A stretch of 64,000 nucleotides of DNA from Microcystis panniformis FACHB-1757 (GTDB lineage Bacteria; Cyanobacteriota; Cyanobacteriia; Cyanobacteriales; Microcystaceae): the NCBI RefSeq assembly GCF_001264245.1, contig NZ_CP011339.1, forward strand, positions 2,108,001 through 2,172,000, written 5' to 3'. Shown piece after piece: positions 44,849 through 52,922 of this stretch. Positions within the stretch are counted from its first letter, which is position 1, and each line of letters opens with the position of its first letter. Below the pieces are notes generated by a model, which was not told the origin of the DNA, made no database searches, and was given only the letters and a program-made list of their open reading frames with translations. Position numbers and translations under genes: made by a program.

Positions 44849-46276
44849 ATGAATCCTAGCGAGTTTCTCAGTCGTGAGATTATACGTCCTTTAATCACCC
44901 TTGCCATTCCGGGAGGAGTGGCGATCGCTCCTTATGTTTACTTATTACATAGCAACGATACAGTTCGTGGTTTTTGGGAACAGCACGAAGTAGCGATGAT
45001 TTTCTTTCTGCTAGTCATTTCTTTAGCAGTTGGATTACTTTTAGAAGATATTGGCGCAGAAATCGAAAAATTCTATCGAGATCAGTTTGATCCGACAGGA
45101 ACCACTTGGAATAGTTATCTAAAAAAACCAGCTTACTCAGAATTAAAGGATTTAGAAACTCCCCCGACAGGTATTTATATTACTGAAACAGCTAAAGACT
45201 ATATTAACTCAATTGTCCTTCGGCTGAAGTTTGAGTTAGGAATGTTTATAGCGATACTTTTTGCTTTTCCTGGTCTAGTTTGGATATGGCATTTGAATTG
45301 CGATCCGATAAACTACGTTTGGTTAGTAGGTTTACCTTTATTATTATCCTTGTGCGGATATCTCTTATATGAAGCTCTGAATAGCGTTGAATTACTTCAT
45401 GAAACCCGAAAAGCTATTTTAAATGATAAGAGAAAATCTGGGATAATAAATGTCGGAGCAATTTTCAAAGCAGCAATTTTCGGAGCAATTTTCGGGACAA
45501 TTTTAGGAGCAATTTTAGGAGCAGGTATCGAAGGAATTCCCGTAGTAATTCCCAGAATATTTAGCTCTATTAGCTTTAGCCAATTCGGTAGCTGGTTACA
45601 AACAGGAGCAGTCTTAGGATTTCTTTTGGGAACAACTAATGGAGCATTGTTTGGAGCATTGTTTGGACTATTGTTTGGATTGAGTGATCCAACATGGCAG
45701 CCAGTTCTTGGACCACTTTTTGGAGCAGTTTTTGGACTACTTTTTGGAGCAGTTTCTGTATTATTTTTTGGAGCAGTTTTTGGATTATTTTTAGGACTCG
45801 GTTCTAGGGGATTAATCAGTGCGGTGTTCGGAGCATTTTTTGGGGCATTTCTTGGAGCAGTTCTTGGATTATGTTTCAGTAACAACTCAGTAAATAAACC
45901 TATTTATGTAGTTATTTTATGCTTGATTTGGTTTAGTGTTTTAATATTTGTTGCTTCAGCATTTTTAGATACAAGACTATGTATTATAAATCCAGCAAAT
46001 AATACTACAAAGTTTTTCGCAAATCACCCCATTATTTTTCAAGGGAAAGCCTATGGACATATTGAGAAAATAAAAGCAAAAGTATCACAAAATGGAATAA
46101 ATTTCCCTGAAAAAGAGAAGGTTGCCTTTCCCAGCCAAAATAAATGGTCATTTGACGAAACCTTGAGCAATACCAACAACTCTGAAATTCCCTACGATAT
46201 TACTATAGATGGGTTAGATAAGCAGGATAATTTGATTGCAGAAGGCAAAGTAAGAGTAATTATTGTAGATCCTTAA
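44849..46276 (+). CDS. Membrane protein with glycine-zipper repeats, unknown function
   Basis: The 475-residue protein has N-terminal membrane segments at about residues 12-30 and 48-65, a soluble stretch (DIGAEIEKFYRDQFDPTGTT), and two more segments near 132-150 and 158-178. Residues about 203-345 consist of repeated G-A-x-F-G / G-x-x-F-G-x-L-F-G units such as GAIFGTILGAILGAG and GAVFGLLFGAV. Another membrane segment follows (355-376), then an ~100-residue soluble domain of beta-sandwich look (HPIIFQGKAYGHIEKIKAKV). The repeats are also visible in DNA as TTTTTGGAGCAG units. I do not recognise the family. Such glycine-rich helices pack tightly and could form an oligomeric pore; this is inference. 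Confidence 0.7.
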   Translation: MNPSEFLSREIIRPLITLAIPGGVAIAPYVYLLHSNDTVRGFWEQHEVAMIFFLLVISLAVGLLLEDIGAEIEKFYRDQFDPTGTTWNSYLKKPAYSELKDLETPPTGIYITETAKDYINSIVLRLKFELGMFIAILFAFPGLVWIWHLNCDPINYVWLVGLPLLLSLCGYLLYEALNSVELLHETRKAILNDKRKSGIINVGAIFKAAIFGAIFGTILGAILGAGIEGIPVVIPRIFSSISFSQFGSWLQTGAVLGFLLGTTNGALFGALFGLLFGLSDPTWQPVLGPLFGAVFGLLFGAVSVLFFGAVFGLFLGLGSRGLISAVFGAFFGAFLGAVLGLCFSNNSVNKPIYVVILCLIWFSVLIFVASAFLDTRLCIINPANNTTKFFANHPIIFQGKAYGHIEKIKAKVSQNGINFPEKEKVAFPSQNKWSFDETLSNTNNSEIPYDITIDGLDKQDNLIAEGKVRVIIVDP

Positions 46277-46278
46277 AA

Positions 46279-46378
46279 TATGTCCTACGAAGTAAACCAA
46301 CCCATCCTCAACTCCCCCTTTAATGAACCCTTGATGAAGTTAAATCAGCCGTTTATCGAGCTTGCTTATACTTAGAAT
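46279..46378 (+). pseudogene. 5' fragment of the restriction-enzyme gene
   Basis: MSYEVNQPILNSPFNEP is almost the same as the start of the gene at 47148 (MSYEVNEPILNSPFDEP). After about 17 codons it departs into unrelated DNA. The fragment and the main copy flank xisH-xisI. Confidence 0.7.
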
Positions 46379-46384
46379 AATTCT

Positions 46385-46801
46385 ATGTCAGCCAAAGATA
46401 TTTTTCATCAATCCGTGTGTATTGCCCTCGAAAAAGATGGCTGGAATATCACCCATGATCCCCTTTATCTTAAAGTCAATGACGTAGAATTTTACATCGA
46501 CTTAGGTGCGGAAAGATTAATTGCCGCCGAAAAATTAGGTCAAAAAATCGCCATAGAGATTAAATCTTTTTTAGGGACATCTGAAGTCACCGAATTTCAT
46601 CTCGCATTAGGACAAATCCTCAATTATCGGTTAGCATTAAAACAGGAAGAACCCGAAAGGATTCTTTATCTAGCCATTCCTCAAGATACCTATGAAGACT
46701 TCTTCTCTCGTCAATTTATTCAAGACGCTGTAGCAGAATATAAAATTAAACTTTTAATCTTTAATTCTCTCAAACAAGAGGTGGTATTATGGAAAGAATA
46801 A
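46385..46801 (+). CDS. xisH: XisH family protein
   Basis: The 138-residue protein begins MSAKDIFHQSVCIALEKDGW and has FYIDLGAERLIAAEKLGQKI, AIEIKSF and EFHLALGQILNYRLAL, the XisH pattern. This is a small nuclease-like fold with the Asp and Glu-x-Lys active-site arrangement. XisH was first found controlling excision of the fdxN element in Anabaena. The xisH-xisI pair is now widespread in cyanobacteria outside that context and resembles a toxin-antitoxin or defence unit (inference). Its 3' end overlaps xisI by 13 bp. Confidence 0.92.
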   Translation: MSAKDIFHQSVCIALEKDGWNITHDPLYLKVNDVEFYIDLGAERLIAAEKLGQKIAIEIKSFLGTSEVTEFHLALGQILNYRLALKQEEPERILYLAIPQDTYEDFFSRQFIQDAVAEYKIKLLIFNSLKQEVVLWKE

Positions 46802-47118
46802 ACTACTCTCAACTGATTCAAGACATTCTCACCCAACATTCAGTTAATGACAGCAAAAATGACAGAGAAACTCAACTTATTTTTGACACAAAACGCCATC
46901 ATTATCAAGTCTTAAATATTGGGTGGAAAGAGCAAAAGCGAATCTATGGTGTGATTATTCATCTTGACATAAAAGATGACAAAATCTGGATTCAAAGAGA
47001 TGGAACAGAAATCGGCATTGCCAATCAATTAATCGCTGCTGGTGTTCCTAAACAAGATATAGTCTTAGGTTTTCAGGCTCCCTATAAACGCAGTTTAACC
47101 GAATTTGCCTTGAGTTAA
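46789..47118 (+). CDS. xisI: XisI family protein
   Basis: The 109-residue protein (MERINYSQLIQDILTQHSVN) has LIFDTKRHHYQVLNIGWKEQ, HLDIKDDKIWIQRDGTEIGI and the ending GFQAPYKRSLTEFALS typical of XisI. It is the partner of XisH and presumably binds it. The start lies inside the last codons of xisH, so translation is coupled. Confidence 0.92.
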   Translation: MERINYSQLIQDILTQHSVNDSKNDRETQLIFDTKRHHYQVLNIGWKEQKRIYGVIIHLDIKDDKIWIQRDGTEIGIANQLIAAGVPKQDIVLGFQAPYKRSLTEFALS

Positions 47119-47147
47119 TACATAAGAAAAAAATCCTAAATAAGTGT

Positions 47148-48262
47148 ATGTCCTACGAAGTCAACGAACCTATCCTTAATTCCCCCTTTGATGAACCCTC
47201 ACAATACTGGTTCATCCGAGAAGGTTATGAACCGGAATTAAAAGAAGGGAGAAGACCAGCTATCGTTTACCCACCCCGGGAAGGTAATACCGAATGGGAA
47301 TTAGGACAAGTTCTCAAACTTTCATCCCCCGATGAATTTTTCCCAGGTTATGAAATGACCCTAGTTAACCGCATCAGGAAAGAAGTTAAAGAATGGAGAA
47401 GACAACAGTATCCCGGTGTCAGCCGTACCACCTTAGAACTATTAGAATACTGGAGCCGAGAAGGAAGAGAACATCGCCTATTTTTTGCTCAAAAAGAAGC
47501 AGTAGAAACCATCATTTTCTTAATTGAATCTCGCACCGACTTTCGCCAAGGGATTCATATTCCCCAAGATACCCCCATTGACAGCACCCTGAAAGCTTTC
47601 ATCCGCTACGCCTGTAAGATGGCAACCGGAAGCGTCAAAACAACAGTGATGGGGATGTTAGCAGCATGGTCTATCCTCAACAAAGTAGCAGATCGCAGTA
47701 ACGCTAAATTCTCCGATATTGTCCTGATTATCTGTCCCAATATCACCATTAAAAGTAGATTACAGGAACTCAACCCTGACAACGGCGAAGCTTCTTTGTA
47801 TCGCACCCGTGACCTCGTACCTTCTCACCTGATGGACAAACTGAGACGGGGTAAAGTCTTAGTGACAAATTGGCATATTTTTGAAAAGCGAGCGCCTGCC
47901 ACGTGGTGGCTGATACCGATCAATGGGAACAGGCAGCCGCCTATATTATTGACAATCATCCCGCCACTGCAGCCTTTGTTAAAAATGAACGCTTAGGGTT
48001 TACTATTCCCTATTTTCATAATGGGGAATACCACGATTATATCCCAGACTTTATTATCCGTCTGAAGACAGCTAAATATAACTATTTAATCCTAGAAACT
48101 AAAGGATGGGACGAACTGAGGGAAGTGAAGGAAGCAGCCGCTAAACGCTGGTGTAATGCCATTAATACCGACGGCAAACACGGTCATTGGCAATACTTTT
48201 TAACTGGATTGAGCAAAGTTAAGGAAGGAATTGATCAAGCATTGACATCCTCACCGCCGTGA
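47148..48262 (+). pseudogene. BPTD_3080-type restriction endonuclease with large internal deletion
   Basis: The N-terminal part (MSYEVNEPILNSPFDEPSQY to VLVTNWHIFEKRAP, about 245 codons) includes RYACKMATGSVKTTVMGMLA, a Walker-A-like segment with TGSVKTT where GSGKT is expected, and LIICPNITIKSRL. After about 47891 the sequence jumps and shifts frame into the C-terminal ~118 residues (VADTDQWEQAAAYIIDNHPA; DYIPDFIIRLKT; YLILETKGWDE), a PD-ExK nuclease end. Helicase motifs II-VI are missing. The gene cannot be functional. It is followed by an IS605-type element that begins inside its last codons. Confidence 0.75.
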
Positions 48263-48283
48263 ACGGACGGTGATTCCCAAACC

Positions 48284-49471
48284 TCACGATTTGGGTTTCT
48301 GCTTCTTTCCCTTGCGGGGTTCCGCACCTGCCGCCCCAGTTTTACTCTGTTCTGGTCTTATGGTCGCTCTACAGACTGACACCGCAAGCCCTGCGGCCAA
48401 AATATTTTTACTAGCGTTAATATCTCGGTCATGGTGCGTCCCACAGTCTGGACAGTCCCATTCTCGAACATTTAACGGCATTTTCTCAGCAACATACCCG
48501 CAATTACTACATCTTTTAGAGCTAGGAAACCATCTATCTATTTCGATGTAATTTCTGCCATGCCAACGGCATTTGTAGGCTAATTGTCGAGTGATTTCTC
48601 CCCAGCTTACATCACATATTGCCTGAGATAATTTCGGGTTTTTGACCAGATTCTTGACGGCTAAATTCTCAACCACAATCGTTTGGTTTTCACGAACTAA
48701 TTGAGTGGTTAGCTTATGTAAATGGTCTTTTCTGCTATCGGTGATTTGAGCGTGAATCTTGGCTACTTTGATTCTTGCTTTTTCCCGATTTTTTGACCCT
48801 TTCTGTTTTCTAGAAAGATTTTTCGCTGCTCTTCGCAACCTCTGATAATGTTTCTTAAAATGCTTGGGATTAGATACCTTGTCTCCATCGCTGGTAATCA
48901 CGAGGCTACTAATTCCTAAGTCAATTCCGATGGCTTTATCTGTTACTGGTAATGGCTTAATCGTTGGGTCATCAAATCTTATTGAAATATGCCAACGTCC
49001 AGAAGGATGTAATCTGACTGTTACTGTACTTGGTTCACAAGCTTCTGGTATTTGTCTTGACCATCGAATAGGTAAAGGTTCTGTGCATTTGGCTAAATAG
49101 ATTTGTTTGTCTTTAAATTTAAAGGCTGATTTGGTAAATTCGGCACTTCCTCCCTGATGTTTTTTCTTAAAGTTAGGATACTTAGTACGACCAGCAAAGA
49201 AATTGGTAAAAGCTGTTTGTAAATGTCTTAACCCTTGTTGTAAAGGTACACAGCTTACTTCGTTTAAAAAGTCTAATTCTTCTTGTTTTTTCCAATCGGT
49301 TAGCATTGAAGAAGTTTGAGCGTAGCCTACTCTTTCTTGTCTTTCATACCAAGCTTGTGTTCTGAGATGGAGAGCTTTGTTGTAAACTAATCTTACACAG
49401 CCCAAAGTGCGCCGCAATAGCGACTCTTGTTCGGGTGTGGGGTAAAATCGAAACGAGTAGGCTTTTTCCAT
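48284..49471 (-). CDS. tnpB: Intact TnpB RNA-guided nuclease of an IS605-type element
   Basis: The 395-residue protein begins MEKAYSFRFYPTPEQESLLR. RuvC residues are complete: GIDLGISSLVITSDG (Asp), VVENLAVKNLVKN (Glu) and THHDRDINASKN (Asp). The zinc finger is CSNCG...CPDCG. The C-terminus is basic (KTGAAGAEPRKGKKQKPKS) and overlaps the element's right end, where the guide RNA would be encoded. TnpB cuts DNA next to a transposon-associated motif and promotes retention of the element (family knowledge). It appears fully functional, unlike the copy at 37.5 kb. Confidence 0.92.
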   Translation of the reverse strand: MEKAYSFRFYPTPEQESLLRRTLGCVRLVYNKALHLRTQAWYERQERVGYAQTSSMLTDWKKQEELDFLNEVSCVPLQQGLRHLQTAFTNFFAGRTKYPNFKKKHQGGSAEFTKSAFKFKDKQIYLAKCTEPLPIRWSRQIPEACEPSTVTVRLHPSGRWHISIRFDDPTIKPLPVTDKAIGIDLGISSLVITSDGDKVSNPKHFKKHYQRLRRAAKNLSRKQKGSKNREKARIKVAKIHAQITDSRKDHLHKLTTQLVRENQTIVVENLAVKNLVKNPKLSQAICDVSWGEITRQLAYKCRWHGRNYIEIDRWFPSSKRCSNCGYVAEKMPLNVREWDCPDCGTHHDRDINASKNILAAGLAVSVCRATIRPEQSKTGAAGAEPRKGKKQKPKS

Positions 49472-49524
49472 ACCTCACGTTTTAGCATATATTTCGTAAA
49501 TGTGCTAATATTTAACAGTAAAGC

Positions 49525-49541
49525 CGTCGTAGAACGACGGG
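49525..49541. other. IS605 left-end hairpin next to ycf4
   Basis: CCGTCGT and ACGACGG pair around AGA. The hairpin lies about 20 bp upstream of the ycf4 ATG and may be recognised in single-stranded form for transposition. In this position it could also impede ycf4 translation. Confidence 0.6.
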
Positions 49542-49561
49542 GTTTCAGACCCAAATTTTCG

Positions 49562-50128
49562 ATGAAAGCGCAAACAACAAGTAAAGATAGCCTGATCCTA
49601 CGGCAAGAAGTAGTGGGAGCGCGTCGCCCTAGTAACTATTTTTGGGCTGTAATCGTCTCTATTGGCGGTCTAGGGTTTCTCCTCGCCGGTCTTTCCAGTT
49701 ATTTGAAGGTCAATCTACTTCTCGTTAGCGATGCCAGTGCCTTACAATTTATTCCCCAAGGAGTCGCCCTCCTCTTTTACGGTACTGCGGGGACTCTTTT
49801 AGCCATCTATCTCTGGTTATCTCTCCTCTGGAATGTCGGAGGTGGTTACAACGAGTTTAACAAGGAAACCGGCAAAGTTAAAATCTTTCGTTGGGGCTAC
49901 CCTGGCAAAAATCGTCGCATTGATCTCGATTGGCCTCTCGAAGATGTGCAAGCTGTGCGGGCCGAAGTGCGAGAAGGACTCAACCCGAAACGGGAACTAT
50001 TCCTGCGGATTAAACAGCGTCGCGATATCCCTTTAACTCGCGTCGGCGATCCTATGTCCCTCTCGGAATTGGAAAATCAAGGAGCGGAACTCGCTCGTTT
50101 TTTGGAAATTCCTCTAGAGGGATTGTAG
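49562..50128 (+). CDS. ycf4: Photosystem I assembly protein Ycf4
   Basis: The 188-residue protein starts MKAQTTSKDSLILRQEVVGA, followed by RRPSNYFWAVIVSIGGLGFL. Two membrane hairpin segments (about residues 23-42 and 64-84) precede a soluble domain with LWNVGGGYNEFNKETGKVKI and WPLEDVQAVRAEVREGLNPK, all Ycf4 features. It is a thylakoid protein that scaffolds PSI assembly. The ATG is set at 49562 by family homology. Upstream codons belong to the IS605 left end, which leaves no clear ribosome site. Confidence 0.93.
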   Translation: MKAQTTSKDSLILRQEVVGARRPSNYFWAVIVSIGGLGFLLAGLSSYLKVNLLLVSDASALQFIPQGVALLFYGTAGTLLAIYLWLSLLWNVGGGYNEFNKETGKVKIFRWGYPGKNRRIDLDWPLEDVQAVRAEVREGLNPKRELFLRIKQRRDIPLTRVGDPMSLSELENQGAELARFLEIPLEGL

Positions 50129-50159
50129 TCCTTTTTTCGCTCTTTTTGGCTATAAAATA

Positions 50160-50852
50160 ATGATGAAGATAAGAAAATCTGGCTGGCTGTCTGTAGTTTG
50201 TCTTTTTTTGATCACAACGACGACACTTTTCGGCTGTTCTTCCCCAGAAGCTAACTCCACCCCCGATAATTCTATGGATAATTACAAACCCCGCTTAGAT
50301 GGAACTGCCGTGGTCGAGATGATCATCAAAGGTAAACCGGTAACGATCGAAATTGATGGTAATGCAGCCCCAGTTACTGCCGGTAACTTTGTGGATCTGG
50401 TCGCGAGAGGTTTTTATAATGGTTTAACTTTCCATCGCGTGGTTACAGAACCGCAGCCTTTTGTCGCCCAAGGGGGTGATCCCCAAGGTCGCGGAACTGG
50501 TGGTTTTGTCGATCCAGAAACCAAGCAACCCCGTTATGTTCCTCTAGAAATTCTCCTCAAAGACGAAAAAGAGCCGATTTATGGGCAAGCAATCGGTCAA
50601 CAGGCCACGGCCCGCACTCCTATCGTCGCTTTACCCCATAAACGCGGTGCGATCGCGATGGCCCGTTCTCAACAACCTAATTCCGCTTCTTCTCAGTTTT
50701 ATTTTGCCCTGTCGGATATCAATTTCCTCGATGGTGATTATGCCGTTTTTGGTTATGTCACTAAGGGAATGGAAGTGATTGATACGATTAAACAAGGGGA
50801 TAAAATTGACTCGGCCAAAGTTATTTCCGGTGCAGAAAACCTGAAAAAATAG
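50160..50852 (+). CDS. Lipoprotein peptidyl-prolyl cis-trans isomerase (cyclophilin type)
   Basis: The 230-residue protein has a lipoprotein signal (hydrophobic residues 9-26 ending LFGC, lipobox). The cyclophilin domain follows: VTAGNFVDLVARGFYNGLTF, HRVVTEPQPFVAQGGDPQGR, MARSQQPNSASSQFYFALSD and AVFGYVTKGMEVID. The conserved catalytic arginine is in FHRV. It probably folds proteins in the periplasm or thylakoid lumen. The gene is 31 bp after ycf4, so co-transcription is likely. Start codons at 50160 and 50163 are equivalent. Confidence 0.92.
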   Translation: MMKIRKSGWLSVVCLFLITTTTLFGCSSPEANSTPDNSMDNYKPRLDGTAVVEMIIKGKPVTIEIDGNAAPVTAGNFVDLVARGFYNGLTFHRVVTEPQPFVAQGGDPQGRGTGGFVDPETKQPRYVPLEILLKDEKEPIYGQAIGQQATARTPIVALPHKRGAIAMARSQQPNSASSQFYFALSDINFLDGDYAVFGYVTKGMEVIDTIKQGDKIDSAKVISGAENLKK

Positions 50853-50924
50853 CGATCGGATTGGGTGAGTCCGCGCGACGATAATTTAATGTTCGCCGTC
50901 ACCCACCCAATCATTTAATATTCC

Positions 50925-51313
50925 GATAACTGATAACTGATAACTGATAACTGATAACTGATAACTGATAACTGATAACTGATAACGGCTCTTCTCGACT
51001 TTGTGTGATAATTTTTGCTTATGGAATCGTGAAATGCTTATCGGGTAACACTTTTAGGACTATTTTGTCGAAGAAACTATCAGTATAGACCTCGTTTCCA
51101 CACAGAAACCAGAAGAGCCTGATAACTGATAACTGATAACTGATAACTGATAACTGATAACTGATAACTGATAACTGATAACTGATAACTGATAACTGAT
51201 AACTGATAACTGATAACTGATAACTGATAACTGATAACTGATAACTGATAACTGATAACTGATAACTGATAACTGATAACTGATAACTGATAACTGATAA
51301 CTGATAACTGATA
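50925..51313. repeat. Long GATAACT heptamer array, split by element E
   Basis: About nine copies lie at 50925-50986 and about 28 at 51120-51313, all in near-perfect register. Element E (50987-51119) separates them. The array ends one base before the ATG of the FabF-like gene, so the whole 5' leader of that gene is repeat. Confidence 0.95.
50987..51119 (+). mobile_element. Element E inside the heptamer array
   Basis: It runs from GGCTCTTCTCGACTTTG to AACCAGAAGAGCC, 133 bp. Flanking TGATAAC on both sides is compatible with a 7-8 bp duplication but cannot be distinguished from the array itself. Confidence 0.92.
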
Positions 51314-51314
51314 A

Positions 51315-52439
51315 ATGAATGTTGTGGTGACGGGAATTGGGTTGATCAGTTCTCTGGGAAATTTAAGTCAGAGTTGGCAAAGATTACTAGAGGGCAAAAC
51401 TGGTATAACTAGGCAACAACCCTTTTCTGATTTACCCGCTTTACCCTTGGGTTTAATCGGTCACAAACCGGCATTTTTAGAGGATTTAACCAAAATTGCC
51501 CTGATTGCTGCCCTTGAAGACGCGAAGTTAACCCCTCCCTTAAAGGATTGTGGTGTCACTATCGGTTCTAGTCGCGGTTGTCAGGGTTTATGGGAACGGA
51601 TGGCAGCGACGGGAATAGTAGAAAACTGGTTAGATAGTTTACCCGATCGCGCCTCGGTATTGACCGCTAGATTGATAGAAACCGGCGCCCCAGTCTTAGC
51701 ACCCATGGCGGCCTGTGCCACGGCTATCTGGTCGATCGCCCAGGGTGTAGAATTAATTACTATGGGAGAATGCGATCGAGTTTTAGCCGGGGCGATCGAA
51801 ACCCCGATCACTCCCTTAACTTTGGTGGGATTTGAACAGATGGGAGCTTTGGCGAAAACGGGCTGTTATCCTTTTGATATAGCTAGAGAGGGCTTGGTTT
51901 TGGGGGAAGGTGGGGCGATTTTAGTCCTTGAATCGGAGGAACGGGCTTTAAGTAGAAATGCCCCCATCTACGGGCAAATTTTAGGCTATGGTTTTACCTG
52001 CGATGCCGATCATGTCAGCGCCCCAGCGGTGAATAATCGTAGTGCTACCAAAGCCATAGAACTATGTTTGCACAGAAGTCAATTAAGAAAAGATGAAATT
52101 AATTACATTCACGCCCACGGCACTAGCACGCGTTTAAACGATGAACGGGAGGCAAACCTGATCGCCAGTATTTTTGGCTCGCAAGTGGCTGTAAGCTCGA
52201 CAAAAGGGGCAACAGGACACACTTTAGGGGCTTCGGGGGCATTAGGTGTGGCTTTTTGTTTAATGGCTCTGAAAAATCAGCGAATTCCCCCCTGTGTCGG
52301 TGTGCGCGAGTCGCCTTTTCAATTAAATTTAGCTAGATCGGCTGTTAATTTTTCCCTGCACAATTGTCTCTGTCTTAGTTTCGGGTTCGGAGGACAAAAT
52401 GCAGCCATCGCAGTGGGGAAGTTGTTCAGTAACCAGTAA
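51315..52439 (+). CDS. Beta-ketoacyl-ACP synthase, FabF-like
   Basis: The 374-residue thiolase-fold protein has MNVVVTGIGLISSLGN, the nucleophile region PMAACATAIWSIAQG, and the two catalytic histidines in YIHAHGTSTRLNDERE and STKGATGHTLGASG. The C-terminal LSFGFGGQNAAI is also present. It condenses malonyl-ACP with an acyl chain in fatty-acid synthesis. It is about 40 residues shorter than standard FabF, so it may be a second, divergent enzyme rather than the main FabF. The start is unambiguous by family. No Shine-Dalgarno is possible, since the heptamer array directly precedes the ATG. Confidence 0.9.
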   Translation: MNVVVTGIGLISSLGNLSQSWQRLLEGKTGITRQQPFSDLPALPLGLIGHKPAFLEDLTKIALIAALEDAKLTPPLKDCGVTIGSSRGCQGLWERMAATGIVENWLDSLPDRASVLTARLIETGAPVLAPMAACATAIWSIAQGVELITMGECDRVLAGAIETPITPLTLVGFEQMGALAKTGCYPFDIAREGLVLGEGGAILVLESEERALSRNAPIYGQILGYGFTCDADHVSAPAVNNRSATKAIELCLHRSQLRKDEINYIHAHGTSTRLNDEREANLIASIFGSQVAVSSTKGATGHTLGASGALGVAFCLMALKNQRIPPCVGVRESPFQLNLARSAVNFSLHNCLCLSFGFGGQNAAIAVGKLFSNQ

Positions 52440-52440
52440 C

Positions 52441-52480
52441 CAGTAATCAGTAATCAGTAATCAGTAATCAGTAAACAGTG
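52441..52480. repeat. Heptamer array of the AGTAATC type
   Basis: Four to five copies of CAGTAAT directly follow the stop of the FabF-like gene; the stop codon itself is within the first unit. Confidence 0.85.
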
Positions 52481-52602
52481 ACCATTTCTTTCCCTGCTGG
52501 TCTCTGCATTTCTTTTTAACAAAACTTAACAATTATGGGCGAAATTTTGCTGGCTTTTGTCGGGAGATTTTGAGATAATATTTTTAAAAGATTTTATTCA
52601 TA

Positions 52603-52785
52603 ATGGTAATATTTAAGCTCGCAGAAATTGGCACGGATTCCGATTATGAGAAAAGCATAGCACAAGCCGCCGCCAAAGTCAAGTCCTTTCTTATTACTTA
52701 TGGGTGCGAATTTCCGAGAGTCAAAAAGGGCCTTAGGGGGGGTGCTAGGTGTTGGGGAGATTTTTCAGTGATCAGCGATCGGTAA
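52603..52785 (+). CDS. Doubtful 60-codon reading frame
   Basis: The frame begins MVIFKLAEIGTDSDYEKSIA, which looks protein-like for about 35 residues, then turns into glycine/arginine-rich and heptamer-derived sequence (FSVISDR). It may be the start of a decayed gene whose end has been replaced by repeats. No family is recognised and the ribosome site is weak. Confidence 0.3.
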   Translation: MVIFKLAEIGTDSDYEKSIAQAAAKVKSFLITYGCEFPRVKKGLRGGARCWGDFSVISDR

Positions 52786-52830
52786 ACAAAGGGGGAGACG
52801 GGGAGAATAAATAAAAGCAAATCTCCTGGT

Positions 52831-52921
52831 AACTGATAACTGGTAACTGATAACTGATAACTGATAACTGATAACTGATAACTGATAACTGATAACTGAT
52901 AACTGATAACTGATAACTGAT
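52831..52921. repeat. GATAACT heptamer array abutting dnaG
   Basis: Thirteen units, mostly perfect, end two bases before the dnaG ATG. As with the FabF-like gene, the array replaces the expected ribosome-binding region. Confidence 0.95.
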
Positions 52922-52922
52922 T

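Larger units (their letters stand above)
48241..49556 (-). mobile_element. IS605-type element with tnpB only
   Basis: The right end (48241-48300 side) shows CATCCTCACCGCCGTGAACG and a hairpin AACCTCACGATTTGGGTT. The left end has the hairpin CCGTCGTAGAACGACGG (49525-49541) and GGGTTTCAGACCC. No tnpA is present. The element sits between the restriction-gene remnant and ycf4, ending within a few bases of the ycf4 start codon. Confidence 0.75.

Noticed and set aside
45397..45885. 162-codon antisense frame rich in NAPK units
   Set aside because: It is the complement of the glycine-zipper repeats; the sense frame is longer, starts properly and has membrane segments.
50925..52921. CRISPR array
   Set aside because: Heptamers are contiguous with no unique spacers and no cas genes are near.
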